This document shows positions 14,488 through 22,989 of a stretch of 64,000 bases of DNA, one piece after another. The notes under the pieces are model-generated. The model was not told the origin of the DNA. It made no database searches and saw only the letters and a program-made list of their open reading frames with translations. A program made the translations under genes and the position numbers. Position 1 is the stretch's first letter. Each line of letters begins with the position of its first letter. This DNA comes from M3007 sp046160625 (GTDB lineage: Bacteria > Bacteroidota > Bacteroidia > Chitinophagales > Saprospiraceae): the NCBI GenBank assembly GCA_046160625.1, contig JBJXGZ010000101.1, positions 1 through 64,000 of the forward strand. The letters are read 5' to 3'.

Positions 14488-17208
14488 TCATTTCTTCCCC
14501 GCAATCTTCACCAACTCATTCAACTTCCACAGCGCATCCATCGGAGTCATGGTATTCAAATCCAGCGAAAGCAGGGTCTCCTTGATTTTCAACGTATAAT
14601 CGTCCACGTCAAAGATGTGCAGCTGCAGCGGAGCCGCGATGTTTTTGACTTTTTTCTTAAGGTCAGCGGTCGTCGGCTGTTGGACATTGGACATTTCTTG
14701 TTGGACATTGGACAGTCCCTTTTCGCCTTCTACTGATTTCACTTCCAGGGTTTTAAGTATCTCGTTTGCACGCTGTACGATGGCCTGCGGCATACCCGCC
14801 ATGCGCGCCACATGGATGCCAAAAGAGTGATTGGAACCGCCGGGCACCAGTTTGCGGAGAAAAACCACTTTTTGGCCTACCTCCTTGGTGCTCACATGAA
14901 AATTGTGAATGCGTTCGTGACTTTCGGCCAGTTCGTTGAGTTCGTGGTAGTGTGTGGCGAAGAGCGTTTTGGGATGGGCGCGCTCGTTGTCGTGCAGGTA
15001 TTCTGCCAGGCTCCAGGCAATGCTGATGCCGTCGTAGGTGCTGGTACCGCGCCCGATTTCATCGAGGAGAATGAGCGAGCGGTCGCTGATGTTGTTCATA
15101 ATCAGGGCCGTTTCGTTCATCTCGACCATAAATGTGCTCTCCCCGCCACTGATGTTGTCTGAAGCGCCCACGCGGGTGAACACCTTGTCTACCAAGCCGA
15201 TGCGGGCACTTTTGGCCGGGACGAAACTGCCCATTTGAGCCATCAAAGTGATGAGTGCGGTTTGGCGCAACAGCGCGGATTTGCCCGCCATGTTCGGCCC
15301 AGTAATGAGGATGATTTGAACCGATTCGCTGTCGAGGAACACGTCGTTAGGCACAAACTGCTCCCCAATGGGCAGTTGTGTTTCGATGACAGGGTGGCGA
15401 CCATCGCGAATATCCAACAGCGTCGAATCGTCGAGTTCGGGGCGGGCGTAATTGTTTTTTTGAGCAAGTTTGGCGAATGAAAGCAGGCAATCCAGCCTTG
15501 CCACCAATTGCGCATTGTGCTGGATGGGTTGGATGTAATTTCCAATCTCTTCCACCAGAGCCCTGAACAATTTCTCTTCCAGTTCTAAAATCTTCTCTTC
15601 TGCCCCTAAAATCTTGGCTTCCAAGATTTTAAGTTCCTCCGTAATAAATCGCTCCCCATTGGCGATGGTCTGTTTGCGGGTCCATTCGGGCGGCACTTGG
15701 TCTTTCCATTTGGAGGTAACTTCGATGTAATAACCGAACACATTGTTGAAGGCTACCTTCAGACTTGTGATGCCCGTGCGTTCTATTTCCCGCTGCTGTA
15801 TTTCGAGCAGCATTTCGCGGCTGTTGCGCACTACATGCCGGAGTTCGTCCAGGGTTTCATCCGCCCCGTCGGCGATGGCGCCACCTTTTCGGATATCGGC
15901 AGGCGGGTCTGGGGCGATGTCTTTTTCAATGCGGGCACGGAGCGTCAGGCAAGGGTTCAGGCCTTCAGCGAGTCGGGCGAAAACGATTGATTGTTTATCC
16001 GGCGCAGGTTGGCTATTGATGATTGACTGGCTGTGTAATAGGTTTTTGACCTGTTCGATCGCCAATAAAGCTCGGCGCAACTGCATGGCTTCCCGAGGGC
16101 TTATTTTACCCACCGAAGTTTTGGCCATAAGCCGTTCCAGATCCCCGATGTGTCGGATGTGAGGTTCGAGTTCTTGTGCAAATTCCTGATTTTCAACAAA
16201 AAACTCCACCGCATCATGCCGCTCGCGGATTTGACTGAGTTTGGTGAGTGGCAGCAAAACCCATTTTTTCAAAAGTCTCGCGCCCATGGGCGACACCGTT
16301 TTGTCCAACACTTGCAGCAGCGAAACGCCATTCTCATGATTACTGCCTACAAGTTCCAGGTTTCGGATGGTGAAGCGGTCGAGCCAGACAAACTGCTCGG
16401 TTTGGAGTCGGCTAAGCGCGGTGATGTGGGAAAGCCGCGTGTTTTCCATTGCCGCGAGGTAATGCAGAGCTGCTCCGGCAGCTGTTTGTGCCAGGTCCAG
16501 TTCTTCCACGCCAAAACCCTTGAGGCTGGCAGTTTGGAAATGGCTGAGCAGTTTTTCGCGGGCAAATTCACGGGTAAAAATCCAGTCTTCAAGTGTGTTG
16601 GTGTAAAACTTGTCGCCGTAAATGGCCACAAACTCCTTCACGCGGCTTTTGGGCAGGATAACCTCTGCTGGTTTGAAACTTTGCAGGAGTTTGTCCACCG
16701 CTCCAGAATCGCCCTCCGAGACGAAAAATTCGCCCGTAGAAATATCGAGAAAGGCGAGACCGTGTTGTTCATTGGGGCCGTAAGCCAGAGTGGCCAAGAA
16801 GTTGTTCGCGTTGTGATCGAGCAGTGCATCGTCGGTAGTGACACCGGGCGTAACTACTTCTGTTACAGCCCTTCGCACCACTCTTCCTGGCACAGGCTTT
16901 TCCATTTGTTCGCAGATTGCCACGCGGTAACCGGCCCGCACCAAACGCGGGAGATACAGATCCAGGGAGTGGTATGGGAAACCCGCCAGTTCAATGTCAG
17001 AACCACCGTTATTGCGGCTGGTGAGCGTGATTCCGAGCGCGCGGCTGGCCTTGACTGCGTCTTCGCCAAAGGTTTCATAGAAATCGCCCACGCGGAACAA
17101 CAGTACTGCATCCGGGTACTTGATTTTCACCTGAACGTACTGTTGCATAAGCGGCGTGGTGGGTGCGCCGCTCGTATTGGGTGTTCCGTCTTTTTTTGTT
17201 CGCGCCAT
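14488..17208 (-). CDS. mutS: DNA mismatch repair protein MutS
   Basis: 906 aa. The mismatch-binding Phe-x-Glu is in GDFYETF (F43, E45). Clamp and lever regions follow, then the ABC-type ATPase with Walker A GPNMAGKS (637-644), signature-region ISGGESTFMVEMNET and Walker B LILLDEIGRGTSTYDG (712-727). MutS finds mismatches and starts repair with MutL. Two features are odd. Residues 831-845 (GLSNVQQEMSNVQQP), in the linker before the C-terminal domain, are encoded by two 16-bp copies of a window-wide repeat. The last 20 codons exist again at 12984-13046, beyond a toxin-antitoxin cassette. On the minus strand TACATTTG (17223-17216) is a -7-like box 8 bp before the ATG. The gene is divergent from the beta-helix gene at 17277. 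Confidence 0.97.
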   Translation of the reverse strand: MARTKKDGTPNTSGAPTTPLMQQYVQVKIKYPDAVLLFRVGDFYETFGEDAVKASRALGITLTSRNNGGSDIELAGFPYHSLDLYLPRLVRAGYRVAICEQMEKPVPGRVVRRAVTEVVTPGVTTDDALLDHNANNFLATLAYGPNEQHGLAFLDISTGEFFVSEGDSGAVDKLLQSFKPAEVILPKSRVKEFVAIYGDKFYTNTLEDWIFTREFAREKLLSHFQTASLKGFGVEELDLAQTAAGAALHYLAAMENTRLSHITALSRLQTEQFVWLDRFTIRNLELVGSNHENGVSLLQVLDKTVSPMGARLLKKWVLLPLTKLSQIRERHDAVEFFVENQEFAQELEPHIRHIGDLERLMAKTSVGKISPREAMQLRRALLAIEQVKNLLHSQSIINSQPAPDKQSIVFARLAEGLNPCLTLRARIEKDIAPDPPADIRKGGAIADGADETLDELRHVVRNSREMLLEIQQREIERTGITSLKVAFNNVFGYYIEVTSKWKDQVPPEWTRKQTIANGERFITEELKILEAKILGAEEKILELEEKLFRALVEEIGNYIQPIQHNAQLVARLDCLLSFAKLAQKNNYARPELDDSTLLDIRDGRHPVIETQLPIGEQFVPNDVFLDSESVQIILITGPNMAGKSALLRQTALITLMAQMGSFVPAKSARIGLVDKVFTRVGASDNISGGESTFMVEMNETALIMNNISDRSLILLDEIGRGTSTYDGISIAWSLAEYLHDNERAHPKTLFATHYHELNELAESHERIHNFHVSTKEVGQKVVFLRKLVPGGSNHSFGIHVARMAGMPQAIVQRANEILKTLEVKSVEGEKGLSNVQQEMSNVQQPTTADLKKKVKNIAAPLQLHIFDVDDYTLKIKETLLSLDLNTMTPMDALWKLNELVKIAGKK
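14678..14714. repeat. TTGGAC-word repeat inside mutS
   Basis: Two identical 16-bp copies of TGTTGGACATTGGACA at 14678-14693 and 14699-14714. On the mutS strand they read S-N-V-Q-Q, E-M, S-N-V-Q-Q in frame. The same words occur near 19.6, 25.9 and 46.1 kb. Confidence 0.9.
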
Positions 17209-17276
17209 GGGTGGGCAAATGTAATAAGCCCCAATGCTTTCTTTGCATTTCGTTTTCCACAGCTTATTTTCGCCTG

Positions 17277-18701
17277 ATGAAACACTTGGCTCTTCTTTTC
17301 CTGCTCCTCCAAATCAACCTCTTACACGCCAAAATCTGGCAGGTAGGACCCACCCGTACCTATCTTGTTCCATCGGCAGTCTCCGGTTTAGTCGCCGACG
17401 GGGATACAGTGGAAATTGATGCGGGCCTTTACACCGGAAACGTGACCAAATGGTTTGCCAACAACCTGGTTATCAGAGCAGTTGGCAATGGGTATGCCCA
17501 TCTCGAAGCAGCCGGAAACTACTCCGAAGGCAAGGCCATTTGGGTGATAAAAGGCGCTAATTGCACTGTGGAAGGAATAGAGTTTTCCGGCTGTCAGGTG
17601 CCCGACCACAACGGTGCTGGTATTCGGCAGGAAGGGCAGCACCTGACGCTGCGGAACTGCTATTTCCATCACAACGAGATGGGCATTTTGACCTCAAACG
17701 ACGGTGTGAGTAACTTTGTCTTCGAGTCTTGCGAGTTCTCTTACAACGGGTACGGTGATGGCTTTTCGCACAATATTTATGTAGGCAATGTGAACAGCCT
17801 GACGATGCGCTATTGTTATTCGCACAATTCGCATATCGGGCATTTGGTAAAAAGCCGGGCTAGGTATAATAACCTGTATTACAACAGATTGACGGGTGAA
17901 AACGGCGATGGAAGTTATGAGGTAGACATACCCAATGGCGGCCTGGCCATTTTGATTGGAAATATCATTGAACAGTCGCCCAACTCCCAAAACGGAGGGA
18001 TTATTTCTTTTGCCCTTGAAAATCAAAGCCACCCGGAACAGCAGATCATTTTATCCCATAACACGATCGTGAATGATCGTTTCAATGGGCGTTTCCTGCA
18101 ATATTCCAATGCAACCACGCTTGTCAAATTGGTCAACAACCTTTTCCTAGGCCCAGGAACGCTTCTGCAAGGAACAAGCTTGGTCATGGACACTACCCAC
18201 AATATCTGGCTGACAAACATCGCAGCCGCTAATTTGAGCAACTCTGCAAATTTTGAATACAGGCTTACTGCCAGTTCCCCTTGTGTTGATGCCGGCACGG
18301 ATGCTGGTTATTTTAATAATGTGCCATTGACCGCTTTATATGCGTATTTGCATCCACTTGGTCGCACGGCTCGCTGGTTTTCTGGCGCGGCGCCTGATAT
18401 TGGTGCCTACGAGCACCTGACAGTTCCGTATCGAGCGGTAGAAGACGAGGCGTCTGGAATAGGGTTTTCAATTGCACCAAATCCGGTTGGGGGCAATGGG
18501 GTCTTAACGGTTCAAATAACTCAACCGCTTGCGTCTGAAACCACCGCTTATTTGTTTGACGCGACGGGGAGTCTTGTGCAAAAAGTGGAACTTTCTCGTG
18601 CTCAGAAAGAATTTCAAATGCCTTTGTCAGCATTGCCGCCGGGAATCTATTTCCTTTATATTCAAGGAATTGGGAAGGGAAGATTGATTTCGGTGATCTA
18701 G
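17277..18701 (+). CDS. Secreted right-handed beta-helix protein with T9SS sorting domain
   Basis: 474 aa from the ATG at 17277 (MKHLALLFLLLQINLLHA, a signal peptide); the longer frame from 17163 overlaps mutS and is rejected. Residues 20-370 carry parallel beta-helix repeats: GNGYAHLEAAGNYSEGK, CTVEGIEFSGCQVPDHNGAGI, LTLRNCYFHHNEMGI, FVFESCEFSYNGYGDG. Its end SPCVDAGTDAGY is typical of DUF1565/pectate-lyase-like secreted proteins. The C-terminal sorting domain lies at about 395-474 (FSIAPNPVGGNGVLTVQI ... LSALPPGIYFLYIQG). It could bind or cut a polysaccharide; no lyase active site can be assigned. The 3' end is inside a hairpin shared with convergent folP. Confidence 0.82.
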   Translation: MKHLALLFLLLQINLLHAKIWQVGPTRTYLVPSAVSGLVADGDTVEIDAGLYTGNVTKWFANNLVIRAVGNGYAHLEAAGNYSEGKAIWVIKGANCTVEGIEFSGCQVPDHNGAGIRQEGQHLTLRNCYFHHNEMGILTSNDGVSNFVFESCEFSYNGYGDGFSHNIYVGNVNSLTMRYCYSHNSHIGHLVKSRARYNNLYYNRLTGENGDGSYEVDIPNGGLAILIGNIIEQSPNSQNGGIISFALENQSHPEQQIILSHNTIVNDRFNGRFLQYSNATTLVKLVNNLFLGPGTLLQGTSLVMDTTHNIWLTNIAAANLSNSANFEYRLTASSPCVDAGTDAGYFNNVPLTALYAYLHPLGRTARWFSGAAPDIGAYEHLTVPYRAVEDEASGIGFSIAPNPVGGNGVLTVQITQPLASETTAYLFDATGSLVQKVELSRAQKEFQMPLSALPPGIYFLYIQGIGKGRLISVI

Positions 18702-18739
18702 TGGTGAACCAATTTAGGAACTAACTTGGTTCACCACTA
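18699..18739. terminator. Bidirectional hairpin between convergent genes
   Basis: Perfect 14-bp arms TAGTGGTGAACCAA (18699-18712) and its complement (18726-18739) around a 13-nt loop. The arms contain the stop codons or last codons of both the beta-helix gene and folP, so one structure can serve both transcripts. Confidence 0.75.
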
Positions 18740-19609
18740 AAGCAGCTGCCACAATTTAATCACTTCCATTGCTTCCCTCACATCATGTACCCGAAGCACA
18801 CATGCGCCCTGTTGCAAGGCAACCATGTGCAACGCTGTAGTCCCGTTCAATGCCTCGGCAGGTTTTATCTCAAGCGGTTTGCAGATCATGGATTTTCGAG
18901 AAATCCCGGCGAGTACAGGCAGGCCCAGCACATTTTGAAAGACGTGCAGGTTTTTTAGCAGGGTGTAATTGTGCTCAACCGTTTTGCCAAAACCAAACCC
19001 CGGGTCAAGAACGATGTCTTTTACCCCCAGGATGCGCAGCGCTTCTATTTTTTGGATGAAAAAATCAAGCACTTCTGTTACAACATCCTCGTAATGAGGC
19101 TTTTGCTGCATGGTGGCGGGAGTGCCTTGCATGTGCATCAGGATATAAGGAACGCCCAGATCGGCCACAATTTCGAGCATTTTGGGATCGAGATTTCCTG
19201 CGGATATATCATTGACGATGCTTGCGCCAGCCTGTACGGCAGCGTTGGCGACGTTTGTCCGCCAGGTATCTACTGAAACAATCGAGTTGGGAAAATTTTT
19301 CTGAATGCCCTCAATGGCTGGAAGGATGCGACGCATTTCCTCCGATTCGCTTACTTCGGCAGCGCCTGGTCGGGAAGATGCTCCGCCAATGTCGAGGATG
19401 CTCGCACCTTCATGCAGCATATCTTCAGCTTGTTGCAAAATGCTCGCCTCATCGGGATACTTGCCGCCATCGAAAAATGAATCGGGCGTGATGTTGAGGA
19501 TTCCCATCACCACAGGGCTCGATAGGTCGAGCAGATGGCCTTTGCAGTTTAGGGACCTTGGACCTTGGACTGTTGGACGTTGGACGTTGGACTGATGGAC
19601 GTTGTACAT
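18737..19609 (-). CDS. folP: Dihydropteroate synthase
   Basis: 290 aa. It condenses p-aminobenzoate with the dihydropterin pyrophosphate in folate synthesis. Motifs are PVVMGILNITPDSFFDGG (about 32-50), LDIGGASSRPGA (about 71-83), VSVDTWR, NDIS, LDPGFGFGKT (about 203-212) and GISRKS (about 237-242). The native protein would begin close to LNCKGHLLDLS. The only ATG (19609) lies in the TTGGAC-word repeat, so the first ~18 residues (MYNVHQSNVQRPTVQGPR) are repeat-encoded. The true start may have been replaced by the repeat, or translation may start at a non-ATG codon nearer residue 19. Confidence 0.95.
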   Translation of the reverse strand: MYNVHQSNVQRPTVQGPRSLNCKGHLLDLSSPVVMGILNITPDSFFDGGKYPDEASILQQAEDMLHEGASILDIGGASSRPGAAEVSESEEMRRILPAIEGIQKNFPNSIVSVDTWRTNVANAAVQAGASIVNDISAGNLDPKMLEIVADLGVPYILMHMQGTPATMQQKPHYEDVVTEVLDFFIQKIEALRILGVKDIVLDPGFGFGKTVEHNYTLLKNLHVFQNVLGLPVLAGISRKSMICKPLEIKPAEALNGTTALHMVALQQGACVLRVHDVREAMEVIKLWQLL

Positions 19610-19704
19610 TGGATTGTTGGACGTTGGACTTTAGACTTCAAAGTTGGACTTCAGACTTATGCAGGTTTGGATCTAACAGTCTAATGTCCAACCATCCAAT
19701 GTAC
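19555..19704. repeat. TTGGAC-word repeat at the folP start
   Basis: A dense run of GTTGGACGTTGGAC-type words (19555-19650), followed by inverted words (TCTAATGTCCAACCATCCAATGT, broken over 19677-19701). It spans the 5' end and leader of folP and ends 5 bp before the stop of the next minus-strand gene. Confidence 0.88.
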
Positions 19705-19708
19705 AAAA

Positions 19709-19993
19709 TCAGCGACTCCGCTTGGGAAAAAGTTTGCGCAGCAGAGTCATGGGTGAGAAATCGGACATGGTAAAAGTGGATTCCACGAACACCAGCTTTA
19801 GTCGGCGTTTTGCACTCGAAACGGCAATTAGCAGCGAACTTTTGCCTTCTTCCTGAACCTTATGTACCGAATCCAGACGCCAGTCGTTCGATTGTATGGA
19901 TTCTTCGGGCTGTTCTTCAAGTACATCGGCAGGCTGGTATCCTTGGGCTTCGAGGGTTTGGAGCGCTTCGGTAACGGATTGATTTTGTTGCAT
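19709..19993 (-). CDS. Small conserved protein, 94 aa
   Basis: From the ATG at 19993 (MQQNQSVTEALQTLEAQGYQPADVL); the longer frame adds 14 unlikely residues. The pattern SVTEALQTLEAQGY followed by a later LLIAVSS block resembles small Bacteroidota proteins often labelled phosphoribosylpyrophosphate synthetase-like, although they are too short to be that enzyme. The C-terminus is basic (MTLLRKLFPKRSR). It is probably cytoplasmic. It lies just upstream of the folP repeat region on the same strand, so it may be co-transcribed with folP. Confidence 0.6.
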   Translation of the reverse strand: MQQNQSVTEALQTLEAQGYQPADVLEEQPEESIQSNDWRLDSVHKVQEEGKSSLLIAVSSAKRRLKLVFVESTFTMSDFSPMTLLRKLFPKRSR

Positions 19994-20209
19994 AGTTGGG
20001 CAGACAAGACATTGGATGCAGGGATTTTGGGCCAAGGATCTCTTTCAAAGTCAAAAGAACGAACTTATTCCAAAAAACGCGGCTTGTCGCTTAGAAATAA
20101 GTTTTCAACATTTAGGTTCAGTACTTTGCAGATAATTTCGATGAAATCATATCTAAAATGCTAAACATTGCATCCCCGGAAATAAGTATCAATTTCTGGT
20201 TCAGGTATG

Positions 20210-20217
20210 TATTTTTG
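20210..20217 (+). promoter_or_regulatory. -7 element upstream of the ABC importer operon
   Basis: TATTTTTG matches TAnnTTTG, 109 bp before the ATG of the binding-protein gene; the -33 region is poor. The rest of the 332-bp gap 19994-20325 shows no ORF, repeat or hairpin that I can support. Confidence 0.35.
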
Positions 20218-20325
20218 TGCCTGTATGGCGCGGTCATGTATTGACTGTTTGTTGCAGACCTCAGCATGAGCTCCTAGTGTTTAGCATAACCATCACCTTT
20301 TCTAACCAATCAAATAAATAATGAA

Positions 20326-21876
20326 ATGGCAAAATTAACATCGTTTTCAAAGCTTTTAATCGCTATTCTGGTTGTAACAGGAGTTTTCTTTGGTGGGAAA
20401 TACCTGTTTAATAACACCGAATTTGGCAAAAAAATGGTCGAAGAAAGTGCTCAAAAAGGTACTGCCAACGACGAAAATTCGGATTCAGACCCTGGCACCA
20501 TCAAAGTTGGTGTCGTGACCTGGGGCGGTTATGCCGGTGGACAGTATTTTAACGAAGGCTTCAAAGCGAATACCCAGTCCCGCTATTATAAAGATTATGG
20601 CTTCAAAGTAGATTTTAAAGTGCTCGACGATTTTGAAGCGAGTAGAGCCGCTTTCAAGAATGGAGATGTGCATCTGCTCTGGTGTACCGTAGATGCCCTT
20701 CCGACAGAGATGTCGGCACTTCAGGCATTTGACCCGCGCATTGTGTTCCAGGCAGACTGGTCGCGGGGCGGCGATGCCGTGGTGGTCAGAAGGGGGATTG
20801 CCTCTGTCAGCGACCTGAGGGGCAAAAAAGTAGCGGTGGCGGAATTGACCCCATCGCATTCTTTTTTGATTTGGCTGTTGGATGCGGCGGGCATGAAACC
20901 CTCTGACATCGAGATTGTTAAGCAACCCAGTGCTATTGATGCAGCCCAGGTTTTCAAAAGTCAACAAGTGGATGCGGCAGTGGTTTGGAGCCCGGACGAC
21001 GAACTTTGTGTTCAGGCAGTACCAGGATCCAAGATTTTGGAGAGTACCCGTTCTGCGTCCAATATCATTGCGGATGCTTTTATTGCCAAAGGCAGCTGGC
21101 TTGAAAAAAACCGGGATAAGGCCAACAAACTATACGAAGGCTGGATGAAGGGGGCTGCCGAAATTAACGCCAGCGATGCCAATAGGCGCAAGGCCGCCAA
21201 AATTCTCTCCGAGAATTTCGACGGCGTGTCAGAAGATGCAGCCCTCAAAGCCATTGAAAATGTGCGGCTTTGCACCCACGGCGACAACCTGAACTTTTTC
21301 GGAATGAACCCCGACTATAAAGGTGTGACTGGCGAAAACCTTTACAACCGTATGTCCGCCACTTATCAGCAGTTGGGTTATATCGAAGGCAAGGTGCCCA
21401 GCTGGCGTTTGGCCATCAATACCGAGGCCATCAAAGCGGCAACCGCGCTGGCCAGCGCTCCAGGCCAGGCCGCCGAAGGCCAAAAGCAATTCTCCGTTGC
21501 CTCCGAAGCTGCCAAAACGAAGGGTGCCATTGCTACCAAACGGGTAAGTATTTCATTTAGAACCGGCGAATTTCAACTGGACGAAAATGCCAAATACATT
21601 ATTGACAAGGAATTTGTGGACATTGCTAAAGCGTTTTCAAATGCCCGTATCCGGATCGAAGGCAATACGGACAACGTCGGCAATGCTGCCGGCAACAAGG
21701 CACTTTCCTTGAAAAGGGCCAGATCAGTTGCCGATTACCTAATCTCTACCTACAATATGCCAAAGAACCGCTTCATCATCGTAGGAAACGGCCCCGACAA
21801 ATCGGTGGCAACCAACGATACAGAAGAAGGACGGGCCAAGAACAGAAGGACTGATTTTGAAATTGTTGGTGAGTAA
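20326..21876 (+). CDS. NitT/TauT-type ABC substrate-binding protein fused to an OmpA peptidoglycan-binding domain
   Basis: 516 aa. An N-terminal hydrophobic anchor (about 8-24) has no lipobox. The periplasmic binding domain covers about 55-370 (IKVGVVTWGGYAGGQYFN, ADWSRGGDAVVVRRGI, LRGKKVAVAELTPSHSFLIWLL, DAAVVWSPD), typical of the nitrate/sulfonate/taurine class. A linker rich in Ala (365-415) leads to an OmpA domain (about 420-516: ISFRTGEFQLDENAKYIID ... RIEGNTDNVG ... GRAKNRRTDFEI) with the conserved Asp and Arg used for binding peptidoglycan. The binding protein is thus probably tethered to both inner membrane and cell wall. It is the first gene of a three-gene importer operon: 15 bp to the permease gene, then a 4-bp overlap to the ATPase gene. 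The substrate is unknown. Confidence 0.9.
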   Translation: MAKLTSFSKLLIAILVVTGVFFGGKYLFNNTEFGKKMVEESAQKGTANDENSDSDPGTIKVGVVTWGGYAGGQYFNEGFKANTQSRYYKDYGFKVDFKVLDDFEASRAAFKNGDVHLLWCTVDALPTEMSALQAFDPRIVFQADWSRGGDAVVVRRGIASVSDLRGKKVAVAELTPSHSFLIWLLDAAGMKPSDIEIVKQPSAIDAAQVFKSQQVDAAVVWSPDDELCVQAVPGSKILESTRSASNIIADAFIAKGSWLEKNRDKANKLYEGWMKGAAEINASDANRRKAAKILSENFDGVSEDAALKAIENVRLCTHGDNLNFFGMNPDYKGVTGENLYNRMSATYQQLGYIEGKVPSWRLAINTEAIKAATALASAPGQAAEGQKQFSVASEAAKTKGAIATKRVSISFRTGEFQLDENAKYIIDKEFVDIAKAFSNARIRIEGNTDNVGNAAGNKALSLKRARSVADYLISTYNMPKNRFIIVGNGPDKSVATNDTEEGRAKNRRTDFEIVGE

Positions 21877-21891
21877 CAGCCATAAAATAAT

Positions 21892-22989
21892 ATGTCGCTA
21901 TTCAAACTGAGGGGTGAATTGGGCTATGCCCATCGGATCGTGCTGGCTGTGCTGGGAGGGGCAATTACCCTCGCAATTTGGTGGGTATTGGCAGAAGTGC
22001 TATCCGACCAGCGCCCGATCGTGGAAGGCGGGTTGCGTGAGCTGCCTTCTTTATTGGACACTACCATCACCAAAGTGCAGCGGGATTCTATCCTTCGTCA
22101 GGATTCTCTGCTTACGGCCAGTGCCAGCTCCTTTGAGAAGGTTTATCCGGTATTGCCACCTCCGAGTAAAATACCGGACGCCTTCCGTCAGCTCATCGCA
22201 CATGACCAGTTGATCGCCAATACCAGCCGCAGCATCTGGCTGAATATTCAAGGTTATCTCTGGGCCTTGCTCGTTGCATTGCCCATTGGTTTTGTGCTTG
22301 GCTTGATTCCATTGTTCCGCGGACTTTTCAGTCGCCAGATTGATGCGCTTCGGTATCTGCCCTTGTCGGCCCTCACCAGTTTGTTCATCGTGTGGTTTGG
22401 TTTGGAAGACACGATGAAAATTGCCTTTCTGGCATTTGGTATCCTGGTCTATCTCTTGCCCGTGATCGTGCAACGGATCCGGGAAGTTGAAGATGTGTAT
22501 GTTCAAACCGCATTCACGCTCAGCGCCTCCAATTGGCAAACGTTTCGTTCTGTCTATCTCCCTGCGGTTTTTTCACGGCTGATGGACGATATCCGGGTGT
22601 TGACGGCCATTTCATGGACCTACATCATCATTGCTGAATTGTTGAACCGTCAGGGAGGTATTGGCGGCTTGATCTTCATCAAAAGTAAAATGGGGCAGAT
22701 TGACCGCGTATTCGCCATGCTCTTGCTCATCATTGTTATTGGATTTTTGCAAGACCGAATACTCTCATATTTAGATACCCGCTTAAATCCGCACAAGTAC
22801 CTGAAATACAAATGGCCCGGCGTACAGGAATGTCAATATGGCATCTTTTTCATCCTGCTGACCTTGCTTGCCAAAGCATTGCTACCCACCCAAATACCGG
22901 AAGTCGTCGTCTGGATCGCTGTAGTTGTCGGAATCGTCATGATCGCAATGGGCGAGATTAAGTTGGCTAGTGCTTCAAAATTAAAATGA
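21892..22989 (+). CDS. ABC transporter permease, NitT/TauT family
   Basis: 365 aa, longer than the usual ~260. About six or seven membrane segments, the first at about 15-37. A periplasmic insert at 38-105 (DQRPIVEGGLRELPSLLDTT... LPPPSKIPDAF) precedes the core. The ATPase-contact (EAA) loop is visible as TLSASNWQTFRSVYLPAVFSRLMDDIRV near 200-230. Two extra C-terminal helices (about 310-355) are unusual. The stop TGA at 22987-22989 overlaps the ATG of the ATPase gene. Confidence 0.9.
   Translation: MSLFKLRGELGYAHRIVLAVLGGAITLAIWWVLAEVLSDQRPIVEGGLRELPSLLDTTITKVQRDSILRQDSLLTASASSFEKVYPVLPPPSKIPDAFRQLIAHDQLIANTSRSIWLNIQGYLWALLVALPIGFVLGLIPLFRGLFSRQIDALRYLPLSALTSLFIVWFGLEDTMKIAFLAFGILVYLLPVIVQRIREVEDVYVQTAFTLSASNWQTFRSVYLPAVFSRLMDDIRVLTAISWTYIIIAELLNRQGGIGGLIFIKSKMGQIDRVFAMLLLIIVIGFLQDRILSYLDTRLNPHKYLKYKWPGVQECQYGIFFILLTLLAKALLPTQIPEVVVWIAVVVGIVMIAMGEIKLASASKLK

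Noticed and set aside
16150..17277. Long plus-strand frame (375 codons) opposite mutS
   Set aside because: It is antisense to conserved mutS codons and has no recognisable domain, so it is a shadow frame.
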